A stretch of 64,000 nt of DNA from Sycon ciliatum (GCF_964019385.1 NC_088655.1:14186731-14250730); one strand, 5' to 3'. Shown: positions 1 through 12,668, counted from the first letter of the stretch. A program made the numbers and translations. Notes: generated by a model not told the origin, from the sequence alone.

Positions 1-39
1 TGACCAGGCTCTAAAAAGCACGTCTATGGCTTAGCCAGG

Positions 40-477
40 TACAGTCAAAACCGCTTAGTACGCCCAGGATGTAAGACGTACTATTGTCTACAGTCCATTT
101 CAAAACTATAGACGCGTACCTAGGCAAAAACCGTCATGCCAGCATCTATACCACATAAAATCTGTGATCACTTTGTGCATAATTTTTTCCAAATTGGGCG
201 TCTGTTATCTAATCGTTTAGAAACAATATGAGAGTAATTGTGGAGCGGACCTGAGCAATATTCCGAAAACTATTCTCAAAAATTTCCAACCAAATTTGAA
301 ATATTTTAAAAATACTGCGCGTCTATAGTTTTGAAATGGACTGTAGTACGTACTTTTTGCAGTTGAGGAAAAAATTGTCACACTTTATTGCAGCACGGGT
401 GTAGTATGTACTTTGGCTAGGAAGTACTTTTACCGTGTTTCCTTGTGGGTAGTACGTCTTATCAATTTTTGACTGTA
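40..477. repeat. Outer TIR element (MITE-like)
   Basis: The left end reads TACAGTCAAAA and the right end reads TTTTTGACTGTA, so the termini are inverted repeats. A GTAAGACGTACTA-like motif recurs inside each arm in inverted form. A second TIR element lies inside it, so this one is older. No transposase is visible, so it is non-autonomous. The terminal TA could be the duplicated target of a Tc1/mariner-type element; that is inference. Confidence 0.6.
89..345. repeat. Inner TIR element nested in the 40-477 element
   Basis: The left end TACAGTCCATTTCAAAACTA (continuing TAGACGCG) matches the reverse complement of the right end, about 28 bp of near-perfect inverted repeat. The interior is AT-rich and has no coding potential. 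It interrupts the outer element and is therefore younger. Confidence 0.7.
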
Positions 478-812
478 TGCCCTACGTCAGAACTACTGCC
501 ACGATTGCAAGAGTATTCAATTTCTAAACTTGACCGCCAGAAACCAATTCTGAACGTTCAACCGCCGGCTGATCCATTTTTATGGTCACAAGCAAGATGA
601 TCAACTTTTCCTGAGTGGAGGTTACGCGAATAGTTTTGTTAGGTGAGTCAGAGGAACTGCCTGTGGGCGCTATGTATGCAGTGTGAGTCACTAGTCGCTA
701 GTGCAGCGCTGTGCCGCGACTTCGCCAAAGCAGCTCAACTGACGATGTAATGGCATAACCTCTATATCTATAGGACTTCACACGTACAGGCAGTTACGTA
801 CAGCCATATCCG

Positions 813-915
813 CACACACGCGCACATGAACACACACACACACGCACATGAACACACACACACGCACATGAACACACACACACGCACATGAACACACACA
901 CACACACACACAAGC
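813..915. repeat. Minisatellite of CACATGAACACACACACACG units and (CA)n
   Basis: Four imperfect copies of an about 22-bp unit (ACGCACATGAACACACACAC) grade into (CA)n. It lies downstream of the last resolved exon of the CFAP251-like gene in that gene's direction, so it is probably intronic. Confidence 0.7.
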
Positions 916-946
916 GCGTGCACACGCACAGGTCACGGAAACTTAC

Positions 947-3900
947 TGTCCAACACAGGTCACAAAGTTGAGAGGTATGTCACATACATGAACTAACTTC
1001 TCAACTTCCAACCTCAGCACAGGAGATGCGTTGGGATCAGTTTGCTCTGCACTCAACAGAACACAACAGAACAGAACAGAACACAACAAAATATAACAGT
1101 ATACATGTAGGTATACCGTGTAATCCGGTTTGCCTTGTCACTCGGTCGCTCATTACAAGTCCTGATGCCATATTCTCCTTACCAGTGGGGTCGATGAAGG
1201 ATTCCTTCAAGTGTGGCTCAGGAGGGTGTACCTGCTTGACATCCAAGACGAGAAGGTTTCCCTCTGTAGTGCTACACACCAGCTGCTGTCCGTCATTGCT
1301 AAACTTGCAACCTGTCATCTTGCCCAGTGCACGATTGAACCTCTGCAAGAATACATATGTAGTGTACATGTACATAATGTATGTGCACAAGAACAAACGC
1401 ATGTGCGCACACACACACACACGTGCGCAAAATAGAGCAGTGAGGAGCGTCCTACGAGTAAAGGCGGCAGATGCTACTACCTAACGTTTTTCGCATAGTT
1501 TCAAGACTATTATGTCACTAGGTCCAGTCACTGCCACAGCATCCGTGGTACTATTGCTGTGATGGGATACCTACCTTGACATTAATCCTTGGAAGTCGTG
1601 TTCTGACCTTCTTGGTATCTTTGTCCTGTACACAGTCACAGATGCAGCATAGAAAAATAGCACCAGTAAAGAAATGGTGGACAGGAGACTGCGCTCTTGA
1701 ACAGTGTTCTTGTTGAAACGAGTGGTACTGTCGATGTAAAAGGAGTTTCTGGGTTTTGTGGTCTGCCCGACGATGGTTAGTTGCGGGACCAAGTCGCACC
1801 GCAACAAATGGGAACACCTGAACAACTGTCTATACTATTCGTACTGATTGTGCCATTTGCACTGATACTCACAGACACATATTATAGTTTTCCATGTTGG
1901 TGCATGTGTAGTGGTGTCAGTTTACAGAGTGTAATGTATTGCCTTCAAGTACTAATGCTCTGGTGTTGCATTGCGTTACCTTAGTTATACATTGGCACCA
2001 CACGTTATCATATACCACTCATATCATGTCACACCTATATCATGTCACACCTATATCATGTCACACCTATACGATTGGTATAATAGACTAGCAGAGCTAC
2101 AGGGAGATCTCTCTCTCAGCCTGCACACCTAACTGTTGGTCACCACATTGGCGCAGTGAACAGGATTGTGGCCAGGCAGGATGGCAGCAGTCAAGGGTCG
2201 ACCACCACGCGAATTTGTTGTGGACCCCTCTGCCAATATCGCAGCCGATTTCGACCTATGGCTAGAGGACTTCGAAGACTATCTCGATATCGCTAAGGTC
2301 GCAGACGCAGGGGAAAAGAAGAAACTGCTTCTAAACCTGGCAGGCCTATCTCTTCGCCGCATTGTGAAGGGTCTCCAGGTCGCAGAACCCTCTGGTGACC
2401 AGGACGTGTACCAAGTCTTGAAGGCCGCAATCCAATCGTACTTTCGCCCGTCGGTAAATGCAACTGCGGAGCGTCACAGATTCAGGAAACTCAGGCAGCA
2501 GTCTGATGAGTCCGTCACCTCTTTCATGGGACGGCTCCGAGAAAAGGCGGCACTTTGCGAGTTTGACTCGACTGCAGTGGACTCGGTTGTGAATGGCCAG
2601 CTTCGGGACCAGTTCATAGCCGGACTGCAGTGCCAGGAGGCACGCAAGCAGCTTCTAATGGAGTCAAGACTAACGCTAGCTGATGCTATCGCGAAAGCTG
2701 TCGCATTAGAAGCCTCAAAGGTTGACAATAGGCTGTTCAGTGAGGAAGCAGGAAGGACACTGGACATGCCTTCGGGAAGTGTGGCAGCCGTAGTACCGGA
2801 TACGGCTGCGGTGAATATGGTGAAACACCGTCAGCACGGCAGAAGCAAGGCTCACACGTGCAAGTACTGTGGCGGAACCCATCCACCAGGCAAGGACAAT
2901 TGCCCGGCTGCGCGAGTTCGCTGCAGACACTGCTCAAAGGTCGGGCACTTTGAAGTCGTCTGCCTGTCCAAGAGCAAGGAAGTTAGAGCCCAGACTATCG
3001 GCGAGGAGGATGAAGCCAATGAAATTTGCGAGTCTGTGTATACCATGCACACTGATCAGAAACACTGGTTCACAGCAGCTCTGCAGGTGGATGGAAAATC
3101 ATGCGAAGGCCTGCTCGATACTGGTGCAACGAGAACAATTTTGACATCGGACATAGTGCAGCCTACTCGTCGCAGTGACCGAACTCTCCGTGCCTACAAC
3201 GGGGGAGTTGTCAGCACACTGGGGATGGCAGACGTCACCCTATCATCTGCCAGTCGTAGCTGCACTGTGGCCTGTTTCATTGTACCAAAGGGCTCCCACC
3301 GAGTGCTATTTGGCCAGGACGTGATCAAGGAACTCGAGCTACTAGTGCCAACCCACCTGGTGGAGTCTGGAAATGTGGTCAGCGTTGCACCAGTCAGCAT
3401 TACCGTCAAGCCAGATGCAGTGCCTGTCGCTCTGCCAGCTCGGCGTCCCCCTTTCAGCATCAAGGACGAGATAGAGACAGAACTTCAGCGGTTAGTCGAT
3501 GCTGACATCATCGAGCCAGTGAAAGAGGCTGCGGCATGGGTTTCCCCAATCGTGCCAGTTCGCAAACCCAGTGGCAAACTGCGTTTGTGTGTCGACTACA
3601 GGCAGCTGAATAAGAATGTTGTCCGAGAGCGACATGTCCTGCCAACCCTGGATGAGATAACAGCGCAGCTGGACGGAGCGCAGGTGTTCTCAGTCCTCGA
3701 TGCAGAGTCGGGATTTCACCAAATTGAGCTTGACCAGGAGTCGCGTCCACTGACGACTTTCGCGGCCCATTGTGGGCTTTATCGCTTCAAGCGTCTGCCA
3801 TTTGGTATTGCCAGTGCACCAGAAATGTTCCAGCGCGTGGTCTCGGATATTTTGGCAGGGCTCCCAGGAGTGATTGTCTACATTGACGACATTCTTGTGT

Positions 3901-6900
3901 TTGGAAGCAGCCAGGAAGAGCATGACAGGCGTCTCGCAGCAGTCCGGCAGCGCCTGGAAGCAGCAAATCTCCGGCTCAATGCAGACAAATGCCAGTTGAG
4001 CAAGTCCAGCGTCAAGTACATTGGCCACTGGCTGTCGGGCACCGGCGTGGCTCCCGACGGTGACAAGCTGCAGGCCATTGCAGACATGGCTATGCCTAAG
4101 TCGCTTCAGGATGTGCAACGTTTCCTCGGAATGGTAACCTACCTCGGAAGATTCATTCCAGATATGTCGTCCATCTCCGAGCCGGTGAGACGGTTGGCAA
4201 AGCGTGTGCCCTTCATTGTGGATAGCGAATTCTGCAACGCGTTCAGCGACGCTAAGACGCAGCTGGTGCAGGCACTGGACCACCTGGCCTACTTTCGTTT
4301 GGACCCAAACGTTCCAACGGCCATAAGCTGTGACGCATCGCCTTGTGGCCTGGGAGCAATTCTATGGCAGCAGAATTCTAGTGGTCAATGGCTACCAGTG
4401 ACATGTGCCAGCCGCACTCTCACAGAGGTAGAAACTCGATATTCGCAGATGGAGAGAGAGATGCTGGGAGTCGTGTTTGCGCTGCAACGCTTCCGGCAGT
4501 ACGTGCTCGGGCGACACGTCGAGGTGCATACTGACCACCAACCCCTGATATCCATAGTGCAGAAGCCGTTTGATGATGTACCTCCCCGGCTACAGCGTTG
4601 GCTGGTGTCTCTCATGCCCTACACCTACAAGTTGGTGCACGTACCAGGAAAACAGCTCTTGTGCGTGGATGCTTTATCCAGGGCTCCACTACCCGGCCAC
4701 GCCCCTTCGACTGCTGAGACAAAGTCTATGGCCGAGTTTGTTGGCATGGTGCTAGAGGCCTGTCCAGTAGACCTGGAGCAGGTTGCACAGGCCACGCAGG
4801 ACGACTCTATTCTACATAGTATTCTGCAACGAGTGCTGACGTCCAGATGGGAGGCTGTGAGTGCAAGTGAAGAGGCATACTTCATCGTACGCGATCAGCT
4901 CTCAGCCTCAGAAGGTGTCGTGCTTTTCAACGCAAGAGTGGTCATCCCGGAAGCGCTTCGCACTGCAGTTATGGCGTTGGCACATGAGGGGCACCCAGGT
5001 CGAGCTGCATTCCTGGAATCTCTCCGACGTCGAGTTTGGTGGCCCGGTGTCACAAAAGATGCCACATTGTACGCCGAGCGCTGCTCGGAGTGCTATAGGA
5101 AACATAGCAACTCGCATCAGGAGCTTCTCCCTTCTGAGATTGAAGGTGTATGGGAGAAGCTTGCAGTAGACCTGGTGAATGTGGAAGGACATCAACTGCT
5201 TTCCATCATTGACTATGGCTCGCGCTACCCGGAGGTGATCCTACTGCAAAGCACGTCAACCACCAGCGTTGTGAGTGCATTAATGGAGACGTTCGCAAGG
5301 TTCGGCTTGCCAGCACAACTGGTCTCGGACAATGGTCCCCAGTTTGCTGGCAGAGAGATGGCAACGTTCCTCCAACGCCTAGGGATCCGTCACGTTAAAT
5401 CGAGCCCACGCTACGCTCGGTCCAATGGCATGGTTGAGCGTTTTCATCGCTTACTGAAGGAGCGGATGGCAGGGCTTAAACCACATTTACCGTTCAGCCG
5501 ACGCCTGCAGCAAGTATTGTTCGACGTCCGTAACAGCAACAACCGAATGATTGGGATGGCGCCAAATGAGGCGCTGTTCAGTAGATTGGTTCGCACGAGG
5601 CTCCCCGCGTCAATTACTCCGACGATTGTCAATCCGTCCCACCAAATCCAAGCCAAGGCAGACATGGCCACGCAGCATGACGCTCGCCGAGGAGTGCGAG
5701 CGCTTCCTTCAATGAAGCCGGGCACTAAAGTTATAGTGCAGGATGGTTACTGCAACCCAAGACAAACTTGGAAAGTCGTCGAGCAGTACGGACGACAGGT
5801 TGGAATCACGGATGGACGCAGAATACTCTTGCGGAATCGTGTTCACTTACGTGAAGTGGTCCGGCCGGGATGTCAGGTGCAGCCAGAGGTAACACTGCAG
5901 GAGCAACATCTGCGGCAGCCGAGCATTCCTCACCCAGATCGGCCACCTGCAAGTATGCCACAGACGAGACGACAGGAGGAGCCTAAGTCAACTGGACACC
6001 CTGTGCAGCCCGGTCCTGTTCATTCAGAAGCAGGTCCGACCGGAGTCGCCAGTGGAAGTACACCAGCCCCAGATGCATCACCAGCGCGACCGGATGACCC
6101 TCCGAAGAGTCAGCGTGCCAACCTGGGAAGCCGAGTGGCTGGAGGGCCTGCCGGTGGTGGGGCTGTATTCCGTGAAGGCATCGTGACCCGTGCAGGAAGG
6201 AGCGTTCAGTTATCACAGAAAGCAAAGGATGCTATGCACGAAAATGGGCGTGTGCCCGTGTGTGTATGTGAGAGAGAGAGAGTGTGTGTGTGTATGTGTG
6301 TGTGCACGGGAGGTAGGGAGTACAGTATGACCTACCATAGAGCATAGTAGAATAGCTTCTGCAGACCACACGATGAAATCAGTCATCACTCCCGGGTAGA
6401 ACACCACAGACACCTAGCAAAGCAGTCATACACATACACACACACATATGCACATGCACACACACACACGTGTACACACACGTGTACACACACATACACA
6501 CACAGAGACACACACGTGCAATACAAACCATGCATCTCACAATGAAAAGCATTTAGTACGGAGTCGACTAAAGCTTGCACCTAACTGGTCCAGATAGAAT
6601 CAGCGGTTATTATTTTCCTTAGTACAGAAAAACCTGTAGCTAAAGACCACCGTGACTAGCGACCAGCCTAGTACTAAATACCACTTCGCCAGGCACGGAC
6701 GGTCTCACATTCATAATTATATGGTTGTGCGGTGCAAACCTCAAACTAAAGACCACCTGCCAGTAAAGACCACTTTCTCTGGCCCCAATGGGTGGTCGTT
6801 AGTCACAAGTTTTACTGCAATTGTGAATACTGGTTATGTGTCATCAAAGCATACTGTCCCAACATGTGCATGCATGCATGAACCCCGAGGTACACACAAG

Positions 6901-7010
6901 ATGCCAACTTACAGGATCTTCTAGAATTGTGTTCAAGTTCATGTGCACTTCAGGCATTGTCTTGTCCGTATCACTCCAATCATAAACCTGTAGAATCTAC
7001 GTCCGCAAAC

Positions 7011-7093
<83 letters not shown>

Positions 7094-9568
7094 ACACACA
7101 CACACACACACACGCATGCACACACACACGCATGCACACACACACACATACATACACACACACACACGCGCGCGCAGGCAAATTACAACACGGACATTTA
7201 CAAGAAGCCAATCCAAGAATGCACATGACACTCGCCAGTTCTGCCTAATGATCGCACTGCTTGTTTCTACCATTGATGCCGCTTTATCTCGCCGTGCACC
7301 CGAGTCCTATCTCATCTGCTCTTGTCGTGCACATCACACTATGCAGAACAGACCCATGTGCTTCCTTCACACGATGTGTCAGGCGAACAGAAATGTACAA
7401 GGCAGTTAGAAGATGGACAAACTCAAAGACAACAACCACTACTGGAGGGTGACATGCAGGGTGTTATGGATCCGATGGCGTTATCGACAGCAACATCCTC
7501 TATCGGAAACACCAATCTGATTAATTCTCATACGACTGATGTACATGCTATCAAGTTTAGACATGCATAATCAAGCTTCAAGTCAGGTCGGCGGGAAAAA
7601 AGTGCAAGCTCCTGTGTGGGAGCAACCAACTCCAATATAATTATATCACTTTGATAAGAAGTTGAACCATCAAACTGACTTTGTTCTCGTCGGTCTTGCG
7701 GATCATGGCTAGATATGCCGAGTTATCAGACCATGCCATGACCTTAGCTCCTGTTCCTGGCTGGAAAAATATGCTCTGGATGGGCGCCCTACACCAGACA
7801 ACAGTACAGAACATTAGAAGCGGCAAAAAATGTACAGGGGCAATCAATGAAGGTAACCAATGCAGGACAATGCAGCAACAGCAGCAATCACAGTATTAGC
7901 ACTAGCAGCTACAGCAGTACCAGCATTAGCAGCTACAGCAGTACCAGCATTAGCAGCTACAGCAGTACCAGCACTAGCAGCTACAGCAGCAACAGCAGTA
8001 GCAGTAGCAGGTTACACAATGGGCACAAAGCTGGGAGAGAGAGAGAGACATAGACAGACAGACAGACGGGCAGACAGACAAACAGATGGACGGGCGGACG
8101 GACAAACAGACGGACAGAGGCAGACTCGTAGAAAACTTCCTTACGCATGTTCTTGGTCCCATATGTGCACAGCCGGTTCCCGATCTCCACAATCAGCTGT
8201 AGCAATCCAGCGTTCACAGGGGCTAACTGCTACACTTGTGATGTTGTTACGCTGCACAAACGCATGCATAGCACAAACACATTCACAGCACAAACATATT
8301 CAACATTTTGAAAACATATTCACAGCACAAAAAACAACTCCAGCAATTACTGCAGGGAGTTAAGCAATTTATAGACGTCGCCCCCAGTCACCATGGTGGT
8401 GGCCTGGCACAAGCGAACCTCCCACTGAGTTGGTCGTGCTTCTACACGGCACAAGTGTATGCCATTCATGTAACACGGACGTGCAAACTTCACTTTACTC
8501 CCACCAGCACTGCCAGCGGTCACTGGTCAACCACCAACAGAGGTGGGAGGGGGGAGCAGGGAAGAATCTTAGAGATGGGCAAGCAGTAAGCCGCGGCGGC
8601 AGGGATGATTGGGAAATCAAGGGAGTGACAGGGAGGAAGCTGATAGGGACAGGGAGGAAGCCAAGCACAGGAACCTGATAGGGACAGGAGGGAAGAATAG
8701 GGAGACGGAATAGATAGGAAGCTGATAGGGCCAGGAGGAGGGGGGGGGGGGGCCGGGGAGAATAGGGAGAAACAGGTAGGGAGGATAGGGACAGGGAGGA
8801 AGCTGATAGGGCCAGATAGTGTGGGGGGGGGGATGGGGTCAGGGGGAGGATAGGGTCGGAGGGGAGAATAGGGAGAGACACATACGGAGGATAGGGACAG
8901 GGAGGATGGGGAAAGGGAGGAAGCTGATAGGGCCAGAGACCAGGGGGGGGGGGGGATAGGGAGAAACACATATGGAGGATAGGGACAGGGAGGAAGCTGA
9001 TAGGGCCAGAGAGTGGGGGGGGGGGGGGGATAGCGTCAGGGGGAGGATAGGGTCGGAGGGGAGAATAGGGAGAAACACATACGGAGGATAGGGACAGGGA
9101 GGATGGGGACGGGGAGGAAGCTGATAGGGCCAGAGAGTGGGGGGGGGGGATAGGGTCAGGGGGAGGATAGGGTGGGGGGGGGGGGGGAGAATAGGGAGAA
9201 ACACATATGGAGGATAGGGACAGGGAGGATGGGGACGGGGAGGATGGGGACGGGGAGGATGGGGACGGGGAGGAAGGATTGGTAAGAAAGTGAGGAAAGG
9301 GCATGCAGAATGGCGAGACAGAGGGGACAGGAATAGTGAGGCAAAATTGGGAGGAGGGAGAGGGGTCGGGGAGAAATGAAAAGGCAGGATAGGGAGGAAA
9401 GAGACGGTGGGCTGCTTACATGAGCAAACAGCAACCGTTGCTTCTTCTCTTCATAGTCATGAATGACCACAATGTGGCCTGCAGCATACACCAACTCCTG
9501 CAACACACCAAATATAGGCATAACAAAGGGTAACACCCGCCCGTACACACACATACATACACACACAC

Positions 9569-9635
<67 letters not shown>

Positions 9636-11874
9636 AGGAGATAGGACAAGGTGAGAAGATAAGAGAGATGAAGGAAGAGAGACCAACAGAGAAGGGGGAC
9701 TGGGAAGAGAGTACAGAGAGGAGAGAGGGGACATAGATATTGAGAGAGAGACCCAGAAGACGACTTGTGACGATAATGATGCAGACACCAATGACGACGA
9801 CGGTGACGAGAAAATGCAAGGATATACAGCAGGTAAACTGTGCTATCAGCAGCCTATTACTTCAGTACTTAGTATACCTGCTAAAGATATCTACATTGGA
9901 CCTGATACCTTCAATATGGCCTGAACAAACCTATCAAACTGAATAATTTGAGACTATTCCTTGGCTTCAAGCAGTATTAACAATTTAACATGCCATATCG
10001 GCAAATTTGGCGTAAAACTCCAAATTTCGACGTGAGCTGCAGGTAACCCGCGTTGTTTTTCGACGCGCGAGCCAAATAAGTTGAAATAACGCGAGCTGAA
10101 CTTTCGTGTCACGTCGGAAATAACGTGCATCTTAACCTCTCTAATATTAATCATTGCACACAACCCACCGCTGACAAGGATGTCCCATACTGAAATCCTA
10201 CTGCACATGCAATCTCAGCATTAGCAAGCCCCCCTCCCCTCCCAAGAATACACATTTCACCACCACACCCTCCATAGCACTGCGGGTACTTCAGACCGTC
10301 CATAGACTGTTCGTTTATCCATCACCAATGTAGGCACTACGTAGCCATCACAGAATGTCCAGTCTGCTGCATGTCAGGTCACGGCAGGTAGGCAGGCGGA
10401 TATCTCACTCATGCACTCATGCCGCCGCTTTCTTACCATCTTTCCAGAGGATGATGTCAGACATTGAATCGGTATATCAATGTTATAGCCCTGGACCCAG
10501 CTCTCCTCCTGTACATGTAGATGACAACACCAAACCAATGTTACAATACTACAATGGATTCTGCAATGGATGACAACACCAAACCAATGTTACAACACTA
10601 CAATGGATGACAACACCTCAGCAACGCAGGGACGTCGAAAGGTATCCTACATTGGCGCGACCATGAAAAGGCGGGGTCCCGGGGGTCGTCCCCTGGGATA
10701 TTTTTAAGGAAACTTGGGCCCAAATGGCCCATACTTCATTGCTACAGAAATCACAGGATAAAATTATTGGTGCGGCTTTGGCCGCAGCGGTTCCGACACC
10801 CCTGCAGTGTTGCAATACTACAATGGATGACAACAGCCAGCGATGCTCTACCATTAAGCTATGGTGTAGTCGTCATCCCAGCAGCGAGCGGTGCAGCCCT
10901 AAAACTGCCAACACTGGGCTGTGGAATGGTACAAGGCGCAAACTTGAGTGAGGCGAATGGATTTCATTGAGGAGGACTGTACACTGATCAAGCTCTTTTA
11001 CCAGTGGTCTTGTGTAGATTGGTTCTTGCTCGGCGCCGGTGTCTAGGTGATGTGTTGCACTGCTGCCCGCACGATGCTCATCACCACCACCATCAGTGTA
11101 CATTGATGATGCACTATCAGCAGCAGTACGACTATGCATGGGTGCACGCGTAGCTCCAACACCAGATGCACTATCGTCCGACGCATCACTGTGGTGCTCA
11201 TCAGAATCGTCTTGAAGCGATGACGCCAAACTGCCACCTGCTCCCATAGCTACATGCTCAGCTGCAGTATTGGAAGATGGCGGGTTTGCAGCATCACTGG
11301 GCGAAAGGGATTCGTCATATCTATCCAGAGCCAAGGCGGGTACCGTGTCCTCATCAAACGCCTGTGCCAACCCTGGTTCAGGAGATTCTGTAGACCCATC
11401 AGGTGAAGAATTGCAGGACAATTTACCACCTTCACCGGTGTGTTGGTCGTGCGGTCCATCGTACTCATCACCCTGATCATCGTGTCGTCCAGGTTCCTCT
11501 GTTGAACTCGTATCAACATGCTCATCTTCCTTAGCTTCTGTTTCGTCGTCCTCGCTCACACGGTCACCGGCGTCCTTGTTAGGGTCATCTGGATTGACCG
11601 TCTCCTTTGTGCACGCATCAGGCGCTTCAGACGCATCGTCATCAGCATGCTCCTCATCATCAGGTGCGGTGTCAATTGCAGGTTCTCTCTCCTCTTCTTC
11701 CAGCTCCTGATTTCCAGCTGATTCATTTTCACATTTTACCGGCTCATCTCCATCTTGACTGGGCTGGCCTGGGTCTTTCTCTGCAGGCTCATCCATTGCG
11801 GCGGCGGCTTCTTCATCAACCACTATGTCTCCATCGCCTAGTGATGCAGCTGAGGACCTTTCTTGGTCGGCCAT
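947..11874 (-). CDS. CFAP251: CFAP251/WDR66-like WD40 protein (partial, 9 exons seen)
   Basis: CFAP251 family members are WD40 proteins of motile cilia, tied to the calmodulin and radial-spoke complex of the axoneme. Exons read on the minus strand are 11874-10933, 10508-10437, 9497-9420, 8251-8145, 7788-7668, 6987-6913, 1625-1575, 1342-1183 and 1004-947. All joins keep phase, although the donors of exons 1 and 5 are weak (GTACCA, GTTCAA). Exon 1 gives 314 residues, mostly acidic and Glu/Asp/Ser-rich, starting MADQERSS. WD blades follow: ESWVQGYNID, YAAGHIVVIHDYEEKKQRLL, SPCERWIATADCGD..AVHIWD, AKVMAWSDNSAYLAM, VYDWSDTDKT. The block FNRALGKM..STTEGNLLVLDV, then KLVHVCDIPL, matches my memory of human CFAP251 (FNKLVGKF..ATMEGKLVVWDI, then KLVH). 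About 30 residues expected between exons 6 and 7 are not found. The gene continues past the left edge. Another EML-like WD40 family is the main alternative. Confidence 0.65.
1408..1428. repeat. (CA)n, read as (TG)n in the minus-strand gene
   Basis: A short CA run lies about 65 nt upstream, in the sense of the minus-strand gene, of the acceptor of the exon at 1342-1183. It is one of many such arrays next to 3' splice sites in this window. Confidence 0.6.
2166..6347 (+). mobile_element. Ty3/gypsy LTR retrotransposon fossil, gag-pol frame
   Basis: One open frame of 1393 codons carries all the parts of a Ty3/gypsy polyprotein in order. These are a gag region; two zinc knuckles (CKYCGGTHPPGKDNC and CRHCSKVGHFEVVC); an aspartic protease (LLDTGATRTIL); a reverse transcriptase with YIDDILVFG; RNase H (CDASPCGLGAILW); an integrase with an HHCC zinc-binding region (HEGHPGRAAF..CSECYRKH) and DNGPQF; and a basic, proline-rich tail. 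The last residues run into a GT microsatellite. The upstream sequence ATTGGCGCAGTGAACAGG at about 2148-2165 could be a primer-binding region. I found no LTR pair. The coding part looks whole. It lies antisense in an intron of the CFAP251-like gene. No LTR comparison is possible, so its age is unknown; an open frame suggests it is not very old. Confidence 0.9.
6623..6819. repeat. TIR element of the TACAGTAAAACCTG family, copy 1
   Basis: The left end TACAGAAAAACCTGTAGCTA (continuing AAGACCACC) pairs with the reverse complement of the right end (GGTGGTCGTTAGTCACAAGT, then TTTACTGCA). GACCACC motifs recur inside. Related copies lie at 34487-34651, 41540-41720 and 58704-58884; this is the most diverged of them. 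Confidence 0.6.
7014..7166. repeat. Long (CA)n microsatellite
   Basis: A nearly pure CA array of about 70 units, with minor TC, CG and TA variants at its right end. In the minus-strand CFAP251-like gene it reads (TG)n and ends 27 nt before the acceptor of the exon at 6987-6913. Confidence 0.95.
7862..8012. repeat. AGC-rich minisatellite
   Basis: About 27-bp units of the form AGCAGCTACAGCAGTACCAG followed by CATTAGC, repeated four to five times, then AGCAGT triplets. It is intronic in the CFAP251-like gene, between the exons at 8251-8145 and 7788-7668. Frames through it give Ala- or Ser-rich peptides that I regard as artefacts. Confidence 0.8.
8550..9290. repeat. G-rich minisatellite (AGGGACAGGGAGGA-type units)
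   Basis: Imperfect units of about 120-130 bp share GATAGGGACAGGGAGGAAGC, TGATAGGGCCAGAGA, a G run of 9-14, GGATAGGGTC and GAATAGGGAGAAACACATA. The many GGG runs could form G-quadruplexes on the plus strand. It sits in a CFAP251 intron, so the transcript carries the C-rich complement. Long Pro/Ser-rich minus-strand frames come from the repeat and are not genes. Confidence 0.85.
9541..9632. repeat. (CA)n microsatellite
   Basis: Read as (TG)n in the minus-strand CFAP251-like gene. It begins about 44 nt upstream of the acceptor of the exon at 9497-9420. Confidence 0.9.
10627..10804. repeat. Short TIR element (CAGGGACGTCG ends)
   Basis: The left end CAGGGACGTCGAAAGG and the right end CCGACACCCCTG are imperfect inverted repeats. 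It is in the first intron of the CFAP251-like gene. A related single end (TCAGGGGCGTCGGAAGGTAT) occurs at about 17359 without a recognised partner. Confidence 0.5.
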
Positions 11875-12192
11875 AGCTCTTACTTCTCCAACTCCTTCGA
11901 CATTTCGACCATTACGGCATTAGCGTTTTATCTCGCTCGCTACACGGCACGGCACTCAGTGCAGCTGCATTACATTTACACAGTGCCCAGACTGGACCTG
12001 CATACAGTCGTGCCTTGCTGTCGAAAACAAAACAAAAAAGACTGCACTCTCTGCCGTGCAGGATCAGCAGCTGCACCTGAACAGTTCGCGCTCGTTGCTA
12101 GGTCCTCGTGGTGACCAGGGTAACAGTTTCCCAGCCAACAATCACATGCCTGCAAATTATTGTACAAAATAATTACAATGCCTGCATGCATT

Positions 12193-12343
12193 CGTGGCCA
12201 AAGAAATCCGACCCACGAGGCACGAGTCAAAAAGCAGCTCCGCGTTTCCATTTCATGGACGGTCCAAACACCAATCCGAGGACCACAGGCACAGGGCATG
12301 AACCTCCCTACAGTAGTTGTGGGGTCGGATTTCTTTGGCCACG
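12193..12343. repeat. TIR element (CGTGGCCAAAGAAATCCGACCC ends)
   Basis: The left arm CGTGGCCAAAGAAATCCGAC is repeated as its reverse complement at 12322-12343 (GTCGGATTTCTTTGGCCACG). The arm is about 22 bp and the interior has no coding potential. Confidence 0.7.
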
Positions 12344-12668
12344 ACTACTGAGTCTGTAGTCGACTGCCATGGTCCTCTTCTCGTTGTAGATCTACCGTGT
12401 TGTACAGACAGTCATCATGGTCAAGTACTATCATACAGATGGCAGAACTTACTTACTTATTGGGGCAAGAGCCAAAGAGGCAAAGTCAAAGACTGAATGA
12501 AAGTCTTAGGATGCCCCAGCCCGACCTCTTGACGAGGTGGGAAAGCTGGTTTGGTTGGTTTGGTTTGGTTTATAATTATTTCAGTTCGTTGCCTCAAAAC
12601 TACAGTACAAAGTACAAAAGAGGGATGAACGAAAAGAGAAAGTAACCTGGGCTGCATGGTAACTACAT

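Noticed and set aside
1026-1484. Plus-strand frame over CFAP251 exon 8
   Set aside because: The minus-strand WD40 exon with phase-consistent splice sites explains the region.
7014-7166. His/Thr or Val/Cys peptides from CA/GT arrays (also 9541, 41048, 42136, 63737)
   Set aside because: Pure dinucleotide repeats stay open in every frame; no coding signal.
8495-9304. Long Pro/Ser-rich minus-strand frame
   Set aside because: It is a translation of the G-rich minisatellite, with near-identical repeats in several frames and no domain.
10618-10854. Extra CFAP251 exon between exons 1 and 2
   Set aside because: The segment is a short TIR element, and exon 1 joins exon 2 in phase without it.
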